DNA of 64,000 bases. Source: Glandiceps talaboti. Its lineage: Eukaryota > Hemichordata > Enteropneusta > Spengelidae. The translations under genes were made by a program, and so were the position numbers. Numbering within the stretch: position 1 is the stretch's first letter; each line of letters starts with the position of its first letter. A model generated the notes under the pieces. That model was not told where the DNA came from and searched no databases. It saw only the letters and a program-made list of their open reading frames with translations. The stretch is taken from positions 24,656,425 through 24,720,424 of the forward strand of contig NC_135558.1 in the NCBI RefSeq assembly GCF_964340395.1, written 5' to 3'. Below, piece by piece: positions 19,737 through 28,482 of the stretch.

Positions 19737-20278
19737 AATTCTACTAAAGTATTGCCATTATTTACTAATGTTGTTGTCTCATTCATTTTTAAATGCAGTT
19801 TTGGATCCAGCAGGTCTAGTCTAGGATCTGGTTCCGGTAAATAGTGTCTGATATCAGTTAAACTAAATGTCTTATCATTGTTATTATAAACTAACACATA
19901 AGGAACTCGGTCAGTTAAACCATGGTCAATAGTAGTTAATGGTTTTTCAAGCATTTCAATGAAGTCTTGTGGTAATTCAAAAGTATAGAATTTAGTGTCT
20001 CTGTTGCTATACGCAAAACCAAATGGTACATGATGTTTTGTTACTTTATATTCCTCGATTGTCTCATATATATCATTTAAGTCTACTAAATTGTTGGTAT
20101 GTTCGTGTGATTGAACTGCCGCTGGTTCTAAATTAAATATTTTATTTTCATTTTTCCATCTAAAGACAAAATCTTTATTATTATGTCGTCCGGATAAATT
20201 CGATGTGTTAACATCTCTGAGATCATTAAGTGCATATCCTTGTGGTGTTATCATACCTAGTCCAAAATTTGATGGCAT
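19733..20278 (-). CDS. Polinton-encoded fibre-like protein with LNDLRDV motif, 181 aa
   Basis: MPSNFGLGMITPQGYALNDL opens the protein, with LNDLRDV at residues 17-23. GRHNNKDFVFRWKNENKIF follows. This resembles the L-x-D-L-x-D-V ... F-x-W/Y-N ... W/F pattern that recurs in phage tail-fibre modules. The rest is soluble and beta-rich (VPFGFAYSNRDTKFYTFELP, VPYVLVYNNNDKTFSLTDI), with internal similarity between the Y-x-N-x-D-x-K-F segments. I infer a receptor-binding or spike role. No database support is available here. It forms a divergent pair with the + strand genes starting at 20325 and is 4 bp overlapped with the 172 aa gene. Confidence 0.55.
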   Translation of the reverse strand: MPSNFGLGMITPQGYALNDLRDVNTSNLSGRHNNKDFVFRWKNENKIFNLEPAAVQSHEHTNNLVDLNDIYETIEEYKVTKHHVPFGFAYSNRDTKFYTFELPQDFIEMLEKPLTTIDHGLTDRVPYVLVYNNNDKTFSLTDIRHYLPEPDPRLDLLDPKLHLKMNETTTLVNNGNTLVEL

Positions 20279-20324
20279 ATTATATATTTATTATTTCGTA
20301 TATATTATATAATATAAAAAAAAC

Positions 20325-20993
20325 AATGAAGTTGTATATAAACAATAAATTTAATGATATCACTATCAGTTTTACAGAAACGCTGACTGGTTATAAACAG
20401 ATACGATTGTTGGAGTGTAAATTATATAATTCCTGGTATAATATTACGAAAGAAAACAATGAAATTGCTTTTACCGCTAACAATAAAACATCAGTTAAAA
20501 AGTAGAATCGGGTAATTACAATGTAGAAACATTATCACTAGCGATTGGTAGATCAAAATTGATTAATTTTAAGGGAATTTTGCCAGCAGGAAAAACACAA
20601 ATGGTACTCGGTGATAACGTTAAAGTAGACTTTTCAAAACCTAAGAATTTTGCTAAAATACTTGGTTATAAAGAGAAAGAATATATTTTATCGGGTATTA
20701 GTCCAAACAAAGCAGATTTTCTTCCTGTGACTGAATATGTAGTCTACTGCGATATTATAGATACACCTAATAATTACATCAATGGAAAAAGGTCTAATTA
20801 TTTACAAATTTTAACGATACAGGAAAATAAGGGTGAAATAGGAGAACCTGTCACTTATTCATTTCCTGCTAATGTTCCAGTACCCATCAAGAAAATGAAT
20901 ATAACTAATCTTCGAATTTGGATAACTAATCAAAATAACGAACTAATAGATTTTAATGGTTGGCCAATTTCATTTCAACTTGAGCTTACTTAA
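20325..20993 (+). pseudogene. Polinton + strand capsid-type gene, two frames
   Basis: 20325-20505 reads MKLYINNKFNDITISFTETL and LYNSWYNITKENNEIAF. 20559-20993 reads FKGILPAGKTQMVLGDNVKV, KNFAKILGYKEKEYILSG, then VPVPIKKMNITNLRIWITNQ and LIDFNGWPISFQLEL. The ending, with the strand pattern LRIxITxQNxxxIDFNG-x-x-x-S-x-x-L-x-L, recalls the C-terminal jelly-roll ending of Polinton minor-capsid or penton-like proteins as I remember them. The chosen start at 20325 replaces a longer hydrophobic extension from 20230 that lies in the divergent promoter gap. The gene is not whole. Confidence 0.55.
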
Positions 20994-20998
20994 AGGTA

Positions 20999-22830
20999 CT
21001 AACGTTTACCTAAATCAACGTGACCATATGCTAGCGTGTTACGATGATCAAGGACATAACGTTTATCATTGAAGCAACTCAAAGAAGTTTTATTGATTGT
21101 GTAACTACCAATCTGATGATTTATCGATCGTATAGTATTCATGGAATGTTTCATTTGTAAATTTTCAAAAAGTACAGTCTTATATTCTTCGTGGGTGATA
21201 TTCTTTTTAATAACTATTTTTTTCATTCCTTTTGCTTTTCGAGTTGATGAAGTTTCTGTGATATAAGAATACATTTTACTTTGAAGTCCAATAAATTCAG
21301 TGATTGGTACACCGGCACATTCATCTTTCATTTTACCGATTATCTTTTTTTTATAATCAAAATAGTATGGACTCTCAGATGAGTAATCACTATTATCGAA
21401 CAGGTCTTTATCTTGATAGAAATCTTTATAAGAGTCATTAGTTTTAATTTCATACATTAATGAATCGGTATCTGTGAATAGTAATTTTGCTTTTGAACCA
21501 TATTTTTCTTTGATATATTTGTAATGAAAGTCATACATTAAAGTTTTGGATAAATCAAGAATACACATTCCAACATATAAAGGTTGATTTAAAGTTAATC
21601 TTTCCTTTTTATTTTCAACAGCAACCAATCCTTTCGTTAAAATTTTTGCGTAACAAAAGTTGGTTTAGCTACTAATTTCTTCATTTGTTTTTGAGATGTA
21701 CATAATTTTATATTATGATGCTTACGTACATTCATCATAGTTCGTCCAAATACAGAATTATTCATTAGTTTGAAGAAATCTTTTTTGAATGCATTTTTAG
21801 CTTTCTTTCTTTTTTCCGTGTTAAATAAAATGTATTGTGACATCCACTTTGATTGATTAAACACAATGGCTCTGTGAATTTTAGTGATTTTTAAACCGAG
21901 TGATAAATATTGTTTTAAGTTTTGGAAATGAAGTACGTAATTCCTTTTTGGTTTCAAAGTTGTAGTTAATTTCTCTATATTTCCACATTTGATATTAAAT
22001 AAGTCACGTATCTTTTTGTTATGTGGTGATAACATGTCTTCAGTAATACATAATCTCTCAGGTGCTAAAGGATAATCATTGTGGAGATCATGCAACTCGC
22101 TAGGATATTCAAGATCGACTTCAAGGATTAATCCATGGTCACTTTCATTGGTATAATTATCTAAGTATTTACAGTCTTTACAGTCAAGCTCATTTACATC
22201 AACCCATTTAAATCCATGTGTTGGTAAAGATTGAACCATTGCCCAACCATAGAGATTATTAGCATCTAAATACATGATATACTTTGATTCCTGAGTCGGA
22301 TCATAATCTTTCATGTATGGATTGTTTGCCTTTGCATGACCAGCGGATATATAAGAGATACCACCACGAAGACCTTTTTCAATAAAGAGATGCATATCTA
22401 TATCCGTTAATAGTTCGAGATTAATTTTAGTCATTTTTAAACATGCATCCCAAGATAAACCAGGAGCACTGAAGTAATGACAAGGATCGAGATTATAGTA
22501 TAGATTGCATGTCTTTCGGAAATTTTCAAATACATCCGTTAGTAATAATACATCAGTTTTAAGATATAGATCATGATAATCACCCATGGTTTGCATATTA
22601 AAATGCTTCCAAATATCTTGCGCATGTACATAATCTTCATCGGTTATACCAACCTCATTTAGAATAGAATAGAATTTTTCCTTTAGTGGAAGATTAACGT
22701 CCTTGAATTTTTCGGTGGAATCCATATAGTCATAGGGGTATACACCCTTCCGTGTTAGTAATTTTAAGCTATTGGGGAATTCCTGTTCTGTGTATTTGAA
22801 ATCACTTGTGTTATTTATTAATTTTTCTAA
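20999..22830 (-). pseudogene. Polinton DNA polymerase B, C-terminal half (fossil)
   Basis: Protein-primed family B DNA polymerase that replicates the linear element. From the Ngaro junction the - strand reads LTRKGVYPYDYMDSTEKF. Motif A follows (YIMYLDANNLYGWAM), then ITKIHRAIVFNQSKWMSQYI, motif B (NAFKKDFFKLMNNSVFGRTM) and motif C (LLFTDTDSLMYEI, with DTDS catalytic Asp). The end reads DECAGVPITEFIGLQSKMYS. Methionine-started frames are 21637-22725 and 20999-21628. The gene is broken and is separated from its N-terminal half by the Ngaro insertion. Confidence 0.92.
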
Positions 22831-22832
22831 TT

Positions 22833-22935
22833 ATTCCATCATAACAGTAAATCAAAGATGACAGGACTCGTGTCTGGCAGTTTAGGGCAAGAGTCCATGT
22901 TTAATAACTGGTAAAAGAGGCTCTTGCTGGCCCAA
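22833..22935 (-). repeat. Ngaro split direct repeat B2
   Basis: ATTATTCCATCATAACAGTA to CTTGCTGGCCCAA, nearly identical to 23344-23455 (one difference visible: GAGTCC versus GAGCCC). Confidence 0.88.
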
Positions 22936-23188
22936 ACAGGCCTTTGCAATCCAACAATGCTAAAACTGTCTTAACAATAAACTATGGAAACATAACTAAC
23001 TGTAACATGAAAGTTAAGCATACACATGTGCGTCTTGGCCTAAAATCAATGATGAAAATAAAGTTATTTGGTCTGTATATGGTAGACACTACATGATTGT
23101 CAACTTAGAAAGCTTAGGATGAAAATGGTCACCATAAATGCATTACAAGAAAGCTATTCTGTAGGGTGGGTGGGAGGGAAAGGTTGCG
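22936..23188. other. Ngaro terminal spacer between A2 and B2
   Basis: About 250 bp unique sequence between the A2 and B2 repeats, with no open frame. It includes TGGGTGGGAGGGAAAGG near 23166-23182. Confidence 0.6.
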
Positions 23189-23343
23189 AGACAGAGATAA
23201 GGCGAGCGTATTCACTCTAACACTACAAATAGTAGAATGACGAACAGACAGGCAAGTGTTCCCGTAGAGGGCGCACTTCCCAGCAATGACAAAGTCTTAA
23301 TTATGTAACATTTCTCATATGTGTATTTCCAAATGTTACTGAA
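23189..23343 (-). repeat. Ngaro split direct repeat A2
   Basis: Matches 28320-28482 over about 155 bp with only a few differences. It contains GAGACAGAGATAAGGCGAGC and GTAGAGGGCGCACTTCCCAG. It abuts B1 directly, as the family requires for circular-intermediate integration. Confidence 0.9.
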
Positions 23344-23460
23344 ATTATTCCATCATAACAGTAAATCAAAGATGACAGGACTCGTGTCTGGCAGTTTAGG
23401 GCAAGAGCCCATGTTTAATAACTGGTAAAAGAGGCTCTTGCTGGCCCAACCACTGCCAAA
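23344..23460 (-). repeat. Ngaro split direct repeat B1
   Basis: Copy of the B2 terminal repeat, directly following the A2 copy. The A2/B1 junction would correspond to the joined ends of a circular intermediate. Confidence 0.88.
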
Positions 23461-23494
23461 CACAGTCCGACGCATTACATACACAAATGTATTT

Positions 23495-24568
23495 TCAGCA
23501 GCTATTAGAATGAATACCCTGACTCATCTGAAAAGTAACTAAATACCTAGTTTCAAATGGAATGCTTAGGTATCTGAGATAGGCATCAGACTGCCAGTCA
23601 CCCTGAAGTTTAATCAGTTCGCCTGGAACATTACAGGAGAAAGCATAACTCGCCCCTCCCCTACGTAAACTATGACCTGAATACATACCGTCCGGGTAAC
23701 CACATTTCTTAACCAACTGTTTCAGCCCTCTAACTAAGCCTGCATGTGTTAAAGGTACTAAGGTACCACTTTCAGGAAATACAAAGGCTGGGCTTGATGG
23801 GGCAGCCGGAATAAGATCACACATATGATTAAATGCATGCTTTGGACATAACACAGAACCTGGAATACATGCTATGGGAATTGTTAAGCAACGTTCCCGA
23901 AATTGAATGGTTTTAGACCAGGTCACTCCCACCACAAGGCCAAAGTCACTAACACTTATCTTGCCTCTGCAAAGGTGTTTACTGGGATCAAAGTCTTGGA
24001 TAGATTTCGGCACCAAGTTTGATTTGCGGAAAAAGGAAAAGAATCCTAAGAGGATGGCTGCCCAAAGAGTGACATCTTTTGGACTTGCCATATCAAGCAA
24101 CTTGTAAAATTGAAGTAACATGCTCGGTGTTATTGGTAACTTTTGACTTGTTGGTTGGAGAGAGTGCCTAGAAAGACCCTTTAACATGAGTTTAACAAAA
24201 AAATGGTCACCTGCTACTGGTTGCAATCCTTGAATGCGATGCAGACTTCTAATGGCATGTAAATAATTATACAATGTACCAAGTGATGTGACAGACCTTG
24301 TTAAAAATTGTAGAAATCTACACACAGTTTGAACTGATGCTGGGACTGGTAAAAGTCCAAAATACTGACAGAACAAGAAATAACCCTTGAGTTGAGATGT
24401 TAAGTTGCGGCGGGTGCCCTCAGCTAAAGCAGACCTGATTGAGTTATCAACCTCACCATCTAGGACTTGAATGGCTGTTTGTGGTTGACCTGCAATAGAA
24501 TAATTACCATTCATTGAAAAAATTGACGTGTGAATCTGTGACATGTCTTTCAGCCATGCTGTCAGCAT
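23495..24568 (-). CDS. Ngaro tyrosine recombinase, looks whole
   Basis: A 357 aa phage-integrase-like tyrosine recombinase. Visible catalytic elements are Arg I in LLGFFSFFRKSNLVP, the His-x-x-Arg box in YSGHSLRRGGASYAF, a Trp in IKLQGDWQSDAYLRYLS, and Tyr in the same segment. The N-terminal core-binding domain (about residues 40-140) reads TSQLKGYFLFCQYFG and CRFLQFLTRSVTSLGTLYNY. In this family the enzyme integrates circular cDNA without target duplication. The frame overlaps the end of the RT-RNase H ORF by 65 bp in another frame, a layout known for DIRS-order elements. Confidence 0.9.
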   Translation of the reverse strand: MLTAWLKDMSQIHTSIFSMNGNYSIAGQPQTAIQVLDGEVDNSIRSALAEGTRRNLTSQLKGYFLFCQYFGLLPVPASVQTVCRFLQFLTRSVTSLGTLYNYLHAIRSLHRIQGLQPVAGDHFFVKLMLKGLSRHSLQPTSQKLPITPSMLLQFYKLLDMASPKDVTLWAAILLGFFSFFRKSNLVPKSIQDFDPSKHLCRGKISVSDFGLVVGVTWSKTIQFRERCLTIPIACIPGSVLCPKHAFNHMCDLIPAAPSSPAFVFPESGTLVPLTHAGLVRGLKQLVKKCGYPDGMYSGHSLRRGGASYAFSCNVPGELIKLQGDWQSDAYLRYLSIPFETRYLVTFQMSQGIHSNSC

Positions 24569-26345
24569 TAACCTTTGATTTGAATTCTTGCTCGTAGTTT
24601 GGGTGGAGGTGCCATCTACTTAGCGCGTCAGCTAAACGATTTTCAGTGCCAGCTATATGTACTGCACGCAATTCGAACTCGTATGTGGCAGCAACCAACC
24701 ACAATTCCCTAAGGCAAGCAAGCATGAACTTATCCCTAGCTCTACCAGTGTTTATTACCCATACCGTGGCTTGATTATCACACAAGACTTGAATTCTCAT
24801 TCCACTCCACTGACTACCCCATAGTTTAACAGCTATAGTTACTACTAGCAATTCAAGAGCATTTATGTGAAAGTCGTTGACCTGTATATACTGTGGGAAC
24901 TCATAATGGAAATACTGATTATTACATAAACCTCCCCCACCGGTAGGGCAGGCATCACATGAGAATATCTCATCAGGATTACTCCACAGACTGTCATTGA
25001 TCATAGAAACCCCATTATATACATCGAGAAACCGAATCCACCACTTTAGATCAGCTCTGAAACCAGTGTTGAGGTAAATGTGATAGTGACTATAATTGAT
25101 GGAGCACAAAAGCTCTAACATTCTGGCTAAAAATAACCTACCCGGCTTTACGCATTTGGCTATGAATGAAAGTTTGCCAATAAGAGACTGTAGTTTGCGC
25201 TTAGTTGCTCTAGTTTTATCCACCCACTGGTGGAGCTCTCCCTTAATGTCCACAAGTCTATCTGGGGTTACTTCCATCGTCATGGTAACCGTATTAAGTT
25301 GAATACCCAGAAATGTCATAATGTTGGTGGGGGAAACAGCTTTTTGTACTGACTCCTGTAATCCAAGACTGTCCAGTACCCTACCAAGTGTTTCTAATGC
25401 AGACTGAGCTTCACTTTGTGATTCTACTCCACCAAAATCATCTAGGTAATTGACACATTCATAACCCTGTTTTTGTTTGGCATATATATAACCAACAGCG
25501 CTAGTAGTACGTTGACAGGCCAACGCTGCCGTGCGTAATCCAAATGGTAATGTCATATCAAAAAACAGAAGATCTCGCCATGTATATGCAAGCAAATTAT
25601 AATCCGCTGGGTCTACAGGTATTTGTCTGTAAGCTCTGCTTAAATCACGCTTAAATAATAAACAGCCCCTCCCCTTCTTACTAATCATGCTGGTGAAGTT
25701 ATCAATGGATGGATATTCAAGCTGAAAGGGTTCCCCTAAATATTCCCCCTTTGGAATACCATCATTGACGGACCGGTGAGGTGGAAAGCTGAGATCGAAT
25801 ACAATGCGTCTGTCTGCGCTATCTTTCTTTTCAACTGTTTGCATGGGAGATGTTACTAATGCCGAGGCTAGGGGGTTACTTGTAAAGGGTCCCGCAGTTG
25901 CCCCTGCGTTTACCTCTCTGGTGATCCATCTATCCACATGATCAGCGTAATTTACTGCGGATGCATGATTTTTAGTTGTGGAAGTGGGGAGCTCAGAAGC
26001 TGTATAGTACACTGGCCAACCATACTCTAAAAATTCGCAAACAATTTTATCACTATAATCTTGTAACTCTGCCCTCCATATAGGTATGACTAAGTTAGAT
26101 GATATTGGTATTCTGCACCCACTAAAATTAGGTAACCCTGACTGGGCTACACAGTTATGGATGGAAATCACTTCATGCAAATTAAGAGGTGACCTTGGTG
26201 GCCACCTGATACCTGTACTGCTTGCTGGTTGGACATGATTAAGTTGAATAGTGTCCATACTACTGGCCATGTTACTGGATGACTGACTATCAACATCACT
26301 TTGTAGTTTTAGTATTCTCGTTGTGAACATTACTGAATGACTCAC
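24504..26345 (-). CDS. Ngaro reverse transcriptase-RNase H, looks whole
   Basis: A 613 aa protein. RT blocks are SADRRIVFDLSFPPHRSVND, LLFKRDLSRAYRQIPVDP (motif A), FDMTLPFGLRTAALACQR (motif B) and YECVNYLDDFGGVE (motif C, YLDD). The RNase H part has FSCDACPTGGGGL, INALELLVVTIAV, IQVLCDNQATVWVINTG and HIAGTENRLADALSRW, retaining the Asp-Glu-Asp-Asp acidic set. This composition, with no integrase or protease and the RNase H at the end, is that of DIRS/Ngaro elements. The start at 26345 is the first Met. The N-terminal 100 residues have no recognised domain. Confidence 0.92.
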   Translation of the reverse strand: MSHSVMFTTRILKLQSDVDSQSSSNMASSMDTIQLNHVQPASSTGIRWPPRSPLNLHEVISIHNCVAQSGLPNFSGCRIPISSNLVIPIWRAELQDYSDKIVCEFLEYGWPVYYTASELPTSTTKNHASAVNYADHVDRWITREVNAGATAGPFTSNPLASALVTSPMQTVEKKDSADRRIVFDLSFPPHRSVNDGIPKGEYLGEPFQLEYPSIDNFTSMISKKGRGCLLFKRDLSRAYRQIPVDPADYNLLAYTWRDLLFFDMTLPFGLRTAALACQRTTSAVGYIYAKQKQGYECVNYLDDFGGVESQSEAQSALETLGRVLDSLGLQESVQKAVSPTNIMTFLGIQLNTVTMTMEVTPDRLVDIKGELHQWVDKTRATKRKLQSLIGKLSFIAKCVKPGRLFLARMLELLCSINYSHYHIYLNTGFRADLKWWIRFLDVYNGVSMINDSLWSNPDEIFSCDACPTGGGGLCNNQYFHYEFPQYIQVNDFHINALELLVVTIAVKLWGSQWSGMRIQVLCDNQATVWVINTGRARDKFMLACLRELWLVAATYEFELRAVHIAGTENRLADALSRWHLHPNYEQEFKSKVNADSMAERHVTDSHVNFFNEW

Positions 26346-26423
26346 TCAATACATCTGATTCACTGTTTGTTGTAGTATTGCTTAAAACTATACCACCAAA
26401 TGACCGATTCTGAACATTGCCCC

Positions 26424-27146
26424 CTAGTCTTGTATTCTGTGTGCTAATTTCATGACCCACTTACTGATTAAATCCTTGGGGATATCAATGTCTACTAAAT
26501 CTAAAGCATTAATATTGCCCTCTAACACCTCAACTATGGTAGAGGATGAATCAGTTACCATTGAGCTAGTGTGCTTTGCAGTGTAGGTCTCACAGCAACT
26601 AAGTTTACCCTTATCTAAACACATAGGGGTTATAGCCCAGTTATCATGGTGATTGTTACTAGCACTACATGTGTGTGTGCCCAACCCTTCCTGTACATCA
26701 GGGTAACTAGAGGCAGAGACTTCACATAACTGGCCTCCGCCCTGAGTATTAGGAGTACTCAATGAGCAGCTGTTACTCTTATTAACAACTATGTCATCAT
26801 TATTGGCATCCCCCAGGGATACCTCATGGTTATCAAGGACAGTGGTTTCACTACCACAAATTGTATTGACAGCACCCCAATCATCACTATCAATGTATTC
26901 ATTATTACATGCATCATTCCCCTTTGTTAGAGACTGATTTTCACTACTTTGAACTGTAAGTGCATTACTATTACAGATATTAACTTCACATCTACTCTGT
27001 ACTGTTTGTACAGCAATATCACAACAGTGATGATTTGTTAAATGCTCTGTAGTGAGTAAAAGATTACAATTAACCCCAACATCAACCTTTTCACACTGCT
27101 GTGCATATGCAATGAAATTATCATTTCTAACAAATGAATTGTTCAT
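26424..27146 (-). CDS. Ngaro accessory ORF, 240 aa, unknown
   Basis: Ser/Asn/Asp-rich, low in hydrophobic residues, with scattered Cys-Cys pairs (HHCCDIAVQ, KLSCCETYTAK). It ends with a probable helix (DIPKDLISKWVMKLAHRIQD). Its start overlaps the stop of the Gag-like ORF by 4 bp, so the two may be translated together. It could be a second part of Gag or a linker before RT. No family is recognised. Confidence 0.55.
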   Translation of the reverse strand: MNNSFVRNDNFIAYAQQCEKVDVGVNCNLLLTTEHLTNHHCCDIAVQTVQSRCEVNICNSNALTVQSSENQSLTKGNDACNNEYIDSDDWGAVNTICGSETTVLDNHEVSLGDANNDDIVVNKSNSCSLSTPNTQGGGQLCEVSASSYPDVQEGLGTHTCSASNNHHDNWAITPMCLDKGKLSCCETYTAKHTSSMVTDSSSTIVEVLEGNINALDLVDIDIPKDLISKWVMKLAHRIQD

Positions 27147-28294
27147 GTAATTGTAATTGACATATCTACCTCTGACCTATCCATGCTTGACTGCTGACTG
27201 TCTTTTTCTCTATACACCTTGTCTTTCCATGGGCAGGCACATTTGGGATGTTTTACCCAACTGTTACGTATTTTGATACAGGCCTCACAACAATGCTTGA
27301 ACATACACTCATCATCTTTGTCACATTTGTTGTTTTGGTACTTATAACAGACATTCAGTTGGTCCTTCTTCTTTAGTCTGCTGGGCATTGGCTTGCTATC
27401 TCTCCTTATCTCATTTAAGCATGGCAATAAATACTGCTCTCTGAGATCTGTATTGTCATTAGTCCATGTTTTCATCCCAGACTCCATGTCTGACAGCAAA
27501 GCACCTTCAAATTTCAAAATGGCATCCCATGGGAACAAGTTGGCATCTTTCATGAGTGACTGCAAATGTTGTAGTCTTTGAAGCTTTTCCTCCTCTGATA
27601 CCATGGGTAGTTGTAAAATGGCCAAATTACCCTCTATGAATTCAGGCATGGATAAATCATCATATTTTGGAGTAGTGCCAGTAAATGTTCTCGCCCTTAC
27701 GAACATGTGTGGCCATAACACCTGTCGCTGTACATGGTCAGGTCTGGTGTTGAAACGCATTGACTTCAATGTGACATTACCTGTTTTTGTAGACATATCA
27801 GTAGGAATGTCGCATGGCATTGGTGTTGCGGCAGTGGTACGGCTCGGTCCTTCTGGTTGTGACCATGGAAACCCAGATGCCATCCTTCGTAGGTTTGGCA
27901 TGGACAATGCGTCCTTTTCGCGCCCACCGGAAGTGTTTGTAGCACTTTTCTGTACTTTGTCGTTCTCCATCTTTAACTCGGACAGTTGTTGCCGTAAAGT
28001 CTCTACTTCTTTTTGATCTTTGAGTCGCCTTATCTCTGCCTGCAATAAATCCTTTTCCTGTTCAAGCGAGACTGTGTCTGGATCTTTGTCAGAATCATGT
28101 CCCAGTACCGTTTTACTCACAATTGCCTTGGGTCGGGAAACCGCCATTCTGACCTTCTTTTGTGGCACGATTCTCACTCTCCCTTTCCACGACGAACTGT
28201 TGGATTTGAAGTTCTTACTACGGGTATTTGGACGATGTACCCTTGGTGTGGGCTCAAGACCGAGATCCAAAAGTTGTTGCTCTGCATCCGACAT
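27143..28294 (-). CDS. Ngaro Gag-like protein with Cys/His cluster
   Basis: 383 aa. The basic N-terminus (residues about 15-60) is followed by a coiled coil (LEQEKDLLQAEIRRLKDQKE and on to about residue 120). A central helical domain (MPEFIEGNLAILQLPM, EEEKLQRLQHLQSLMKDANL) follows. The C-terminal Cys/His cluster CYKYQNNKCDKDDECMFKHC, then CEACIKIR and HPKCACPW, resembles a CCCH-type zinc finger plus extra Cys pairs. This layout is that of a nucleic-acid-binding Gag. The upstream gap to the A1 repeat is only about 24 bp, so the promoter probably lies within A1. Confidence 0.75.
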   Translation of the reverse strand: MSDAEQQLLDLGLEPTPRVHRPNTRSKNFKSNSSSWKGRVRIVPQKKVRMAVSRPKAIVSKTVLGHDSDKDPDTVSLEQEKDLLQAEIRRLKDQKEVETLRQQLSELKMENDKVQKSATNTSGGREKDALSMPNLRRMASGFPWSQPEGPSRTTAATPMPCDIPTDMSTKTGNVTLKSMRFNTRPDHVQRQVLWPHMFVRARTFTGTTPKYDDLSMPEFIEGNLAILQLPMVSEEEKLQRLQHLQSLMKDANLFPWDAILKFEGALLSDMESGMKTWTNDNTDLREQYLLPCLNEIRRDSKPMPSRLKKKDQLNVCYKYQNNKCDKDDECMFKHCCEACIKIRNSWVKHPKCACPWKDKVYREKDSQQSSMDRSEVDMSITIT

Positions 28295-28317
28295 GGTGAC
28301 GGTGAAAATTCAAAAGG

Positions 28318-28482
28318 TTGCGAGACAGAGATAAGGCGAGCGTATTCACGTTAACACTACAAATAGTAGAATGACGAACAGACAGGCAAGTGTTCCCGTA
28401 GAGGGCGCACTTCCCAGAAATGACAAAGTCTTAATTATGTAACATTTCTCATATGTGTATTTCCAAATGTTACTGAAATGAA
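28318..28482 (-). repeat. Ngaro split direct repeat A1 (5' end)
   Basis: Matches A2 at 23189-23343. It is the element's 5' end on the - strand, ending at ACTGAAAT where polymerase-gene sequence resumes. Confidence 0.9.

Larger units (their letters stand above)
22833..28482 (-). mobile_element. Ngaro-type tyrosine-recombinase (DIRS-order) retroelement, looks whole
   Basis: 5.65 kb inserted in the Polinton polymerase gene. Read on the - strand, the order is A1 repeat (28482-28318), Gag-like ORF (28294-27143), unknown ORF (27146-26424), RT-RNase H ORF (26345-24504), tyrosine recombinase ORF (24568-23495), B1 repeat (about 23460-23344), A2 repeat (23343-23189), spacer, then B2 repeat (about 22935-22833). 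The A1...B1-A2...B2 split direct repeats are diagnostic of Ngaro/PAT-type elements, as opposed to the inverted repeats of DIRS1. Flanking polymerase sequence continues on both sides with no obvious target duplication, as expected for recombinase-mediated insertion. No obvious break is seen in the four frames. Confidence 0.9.
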
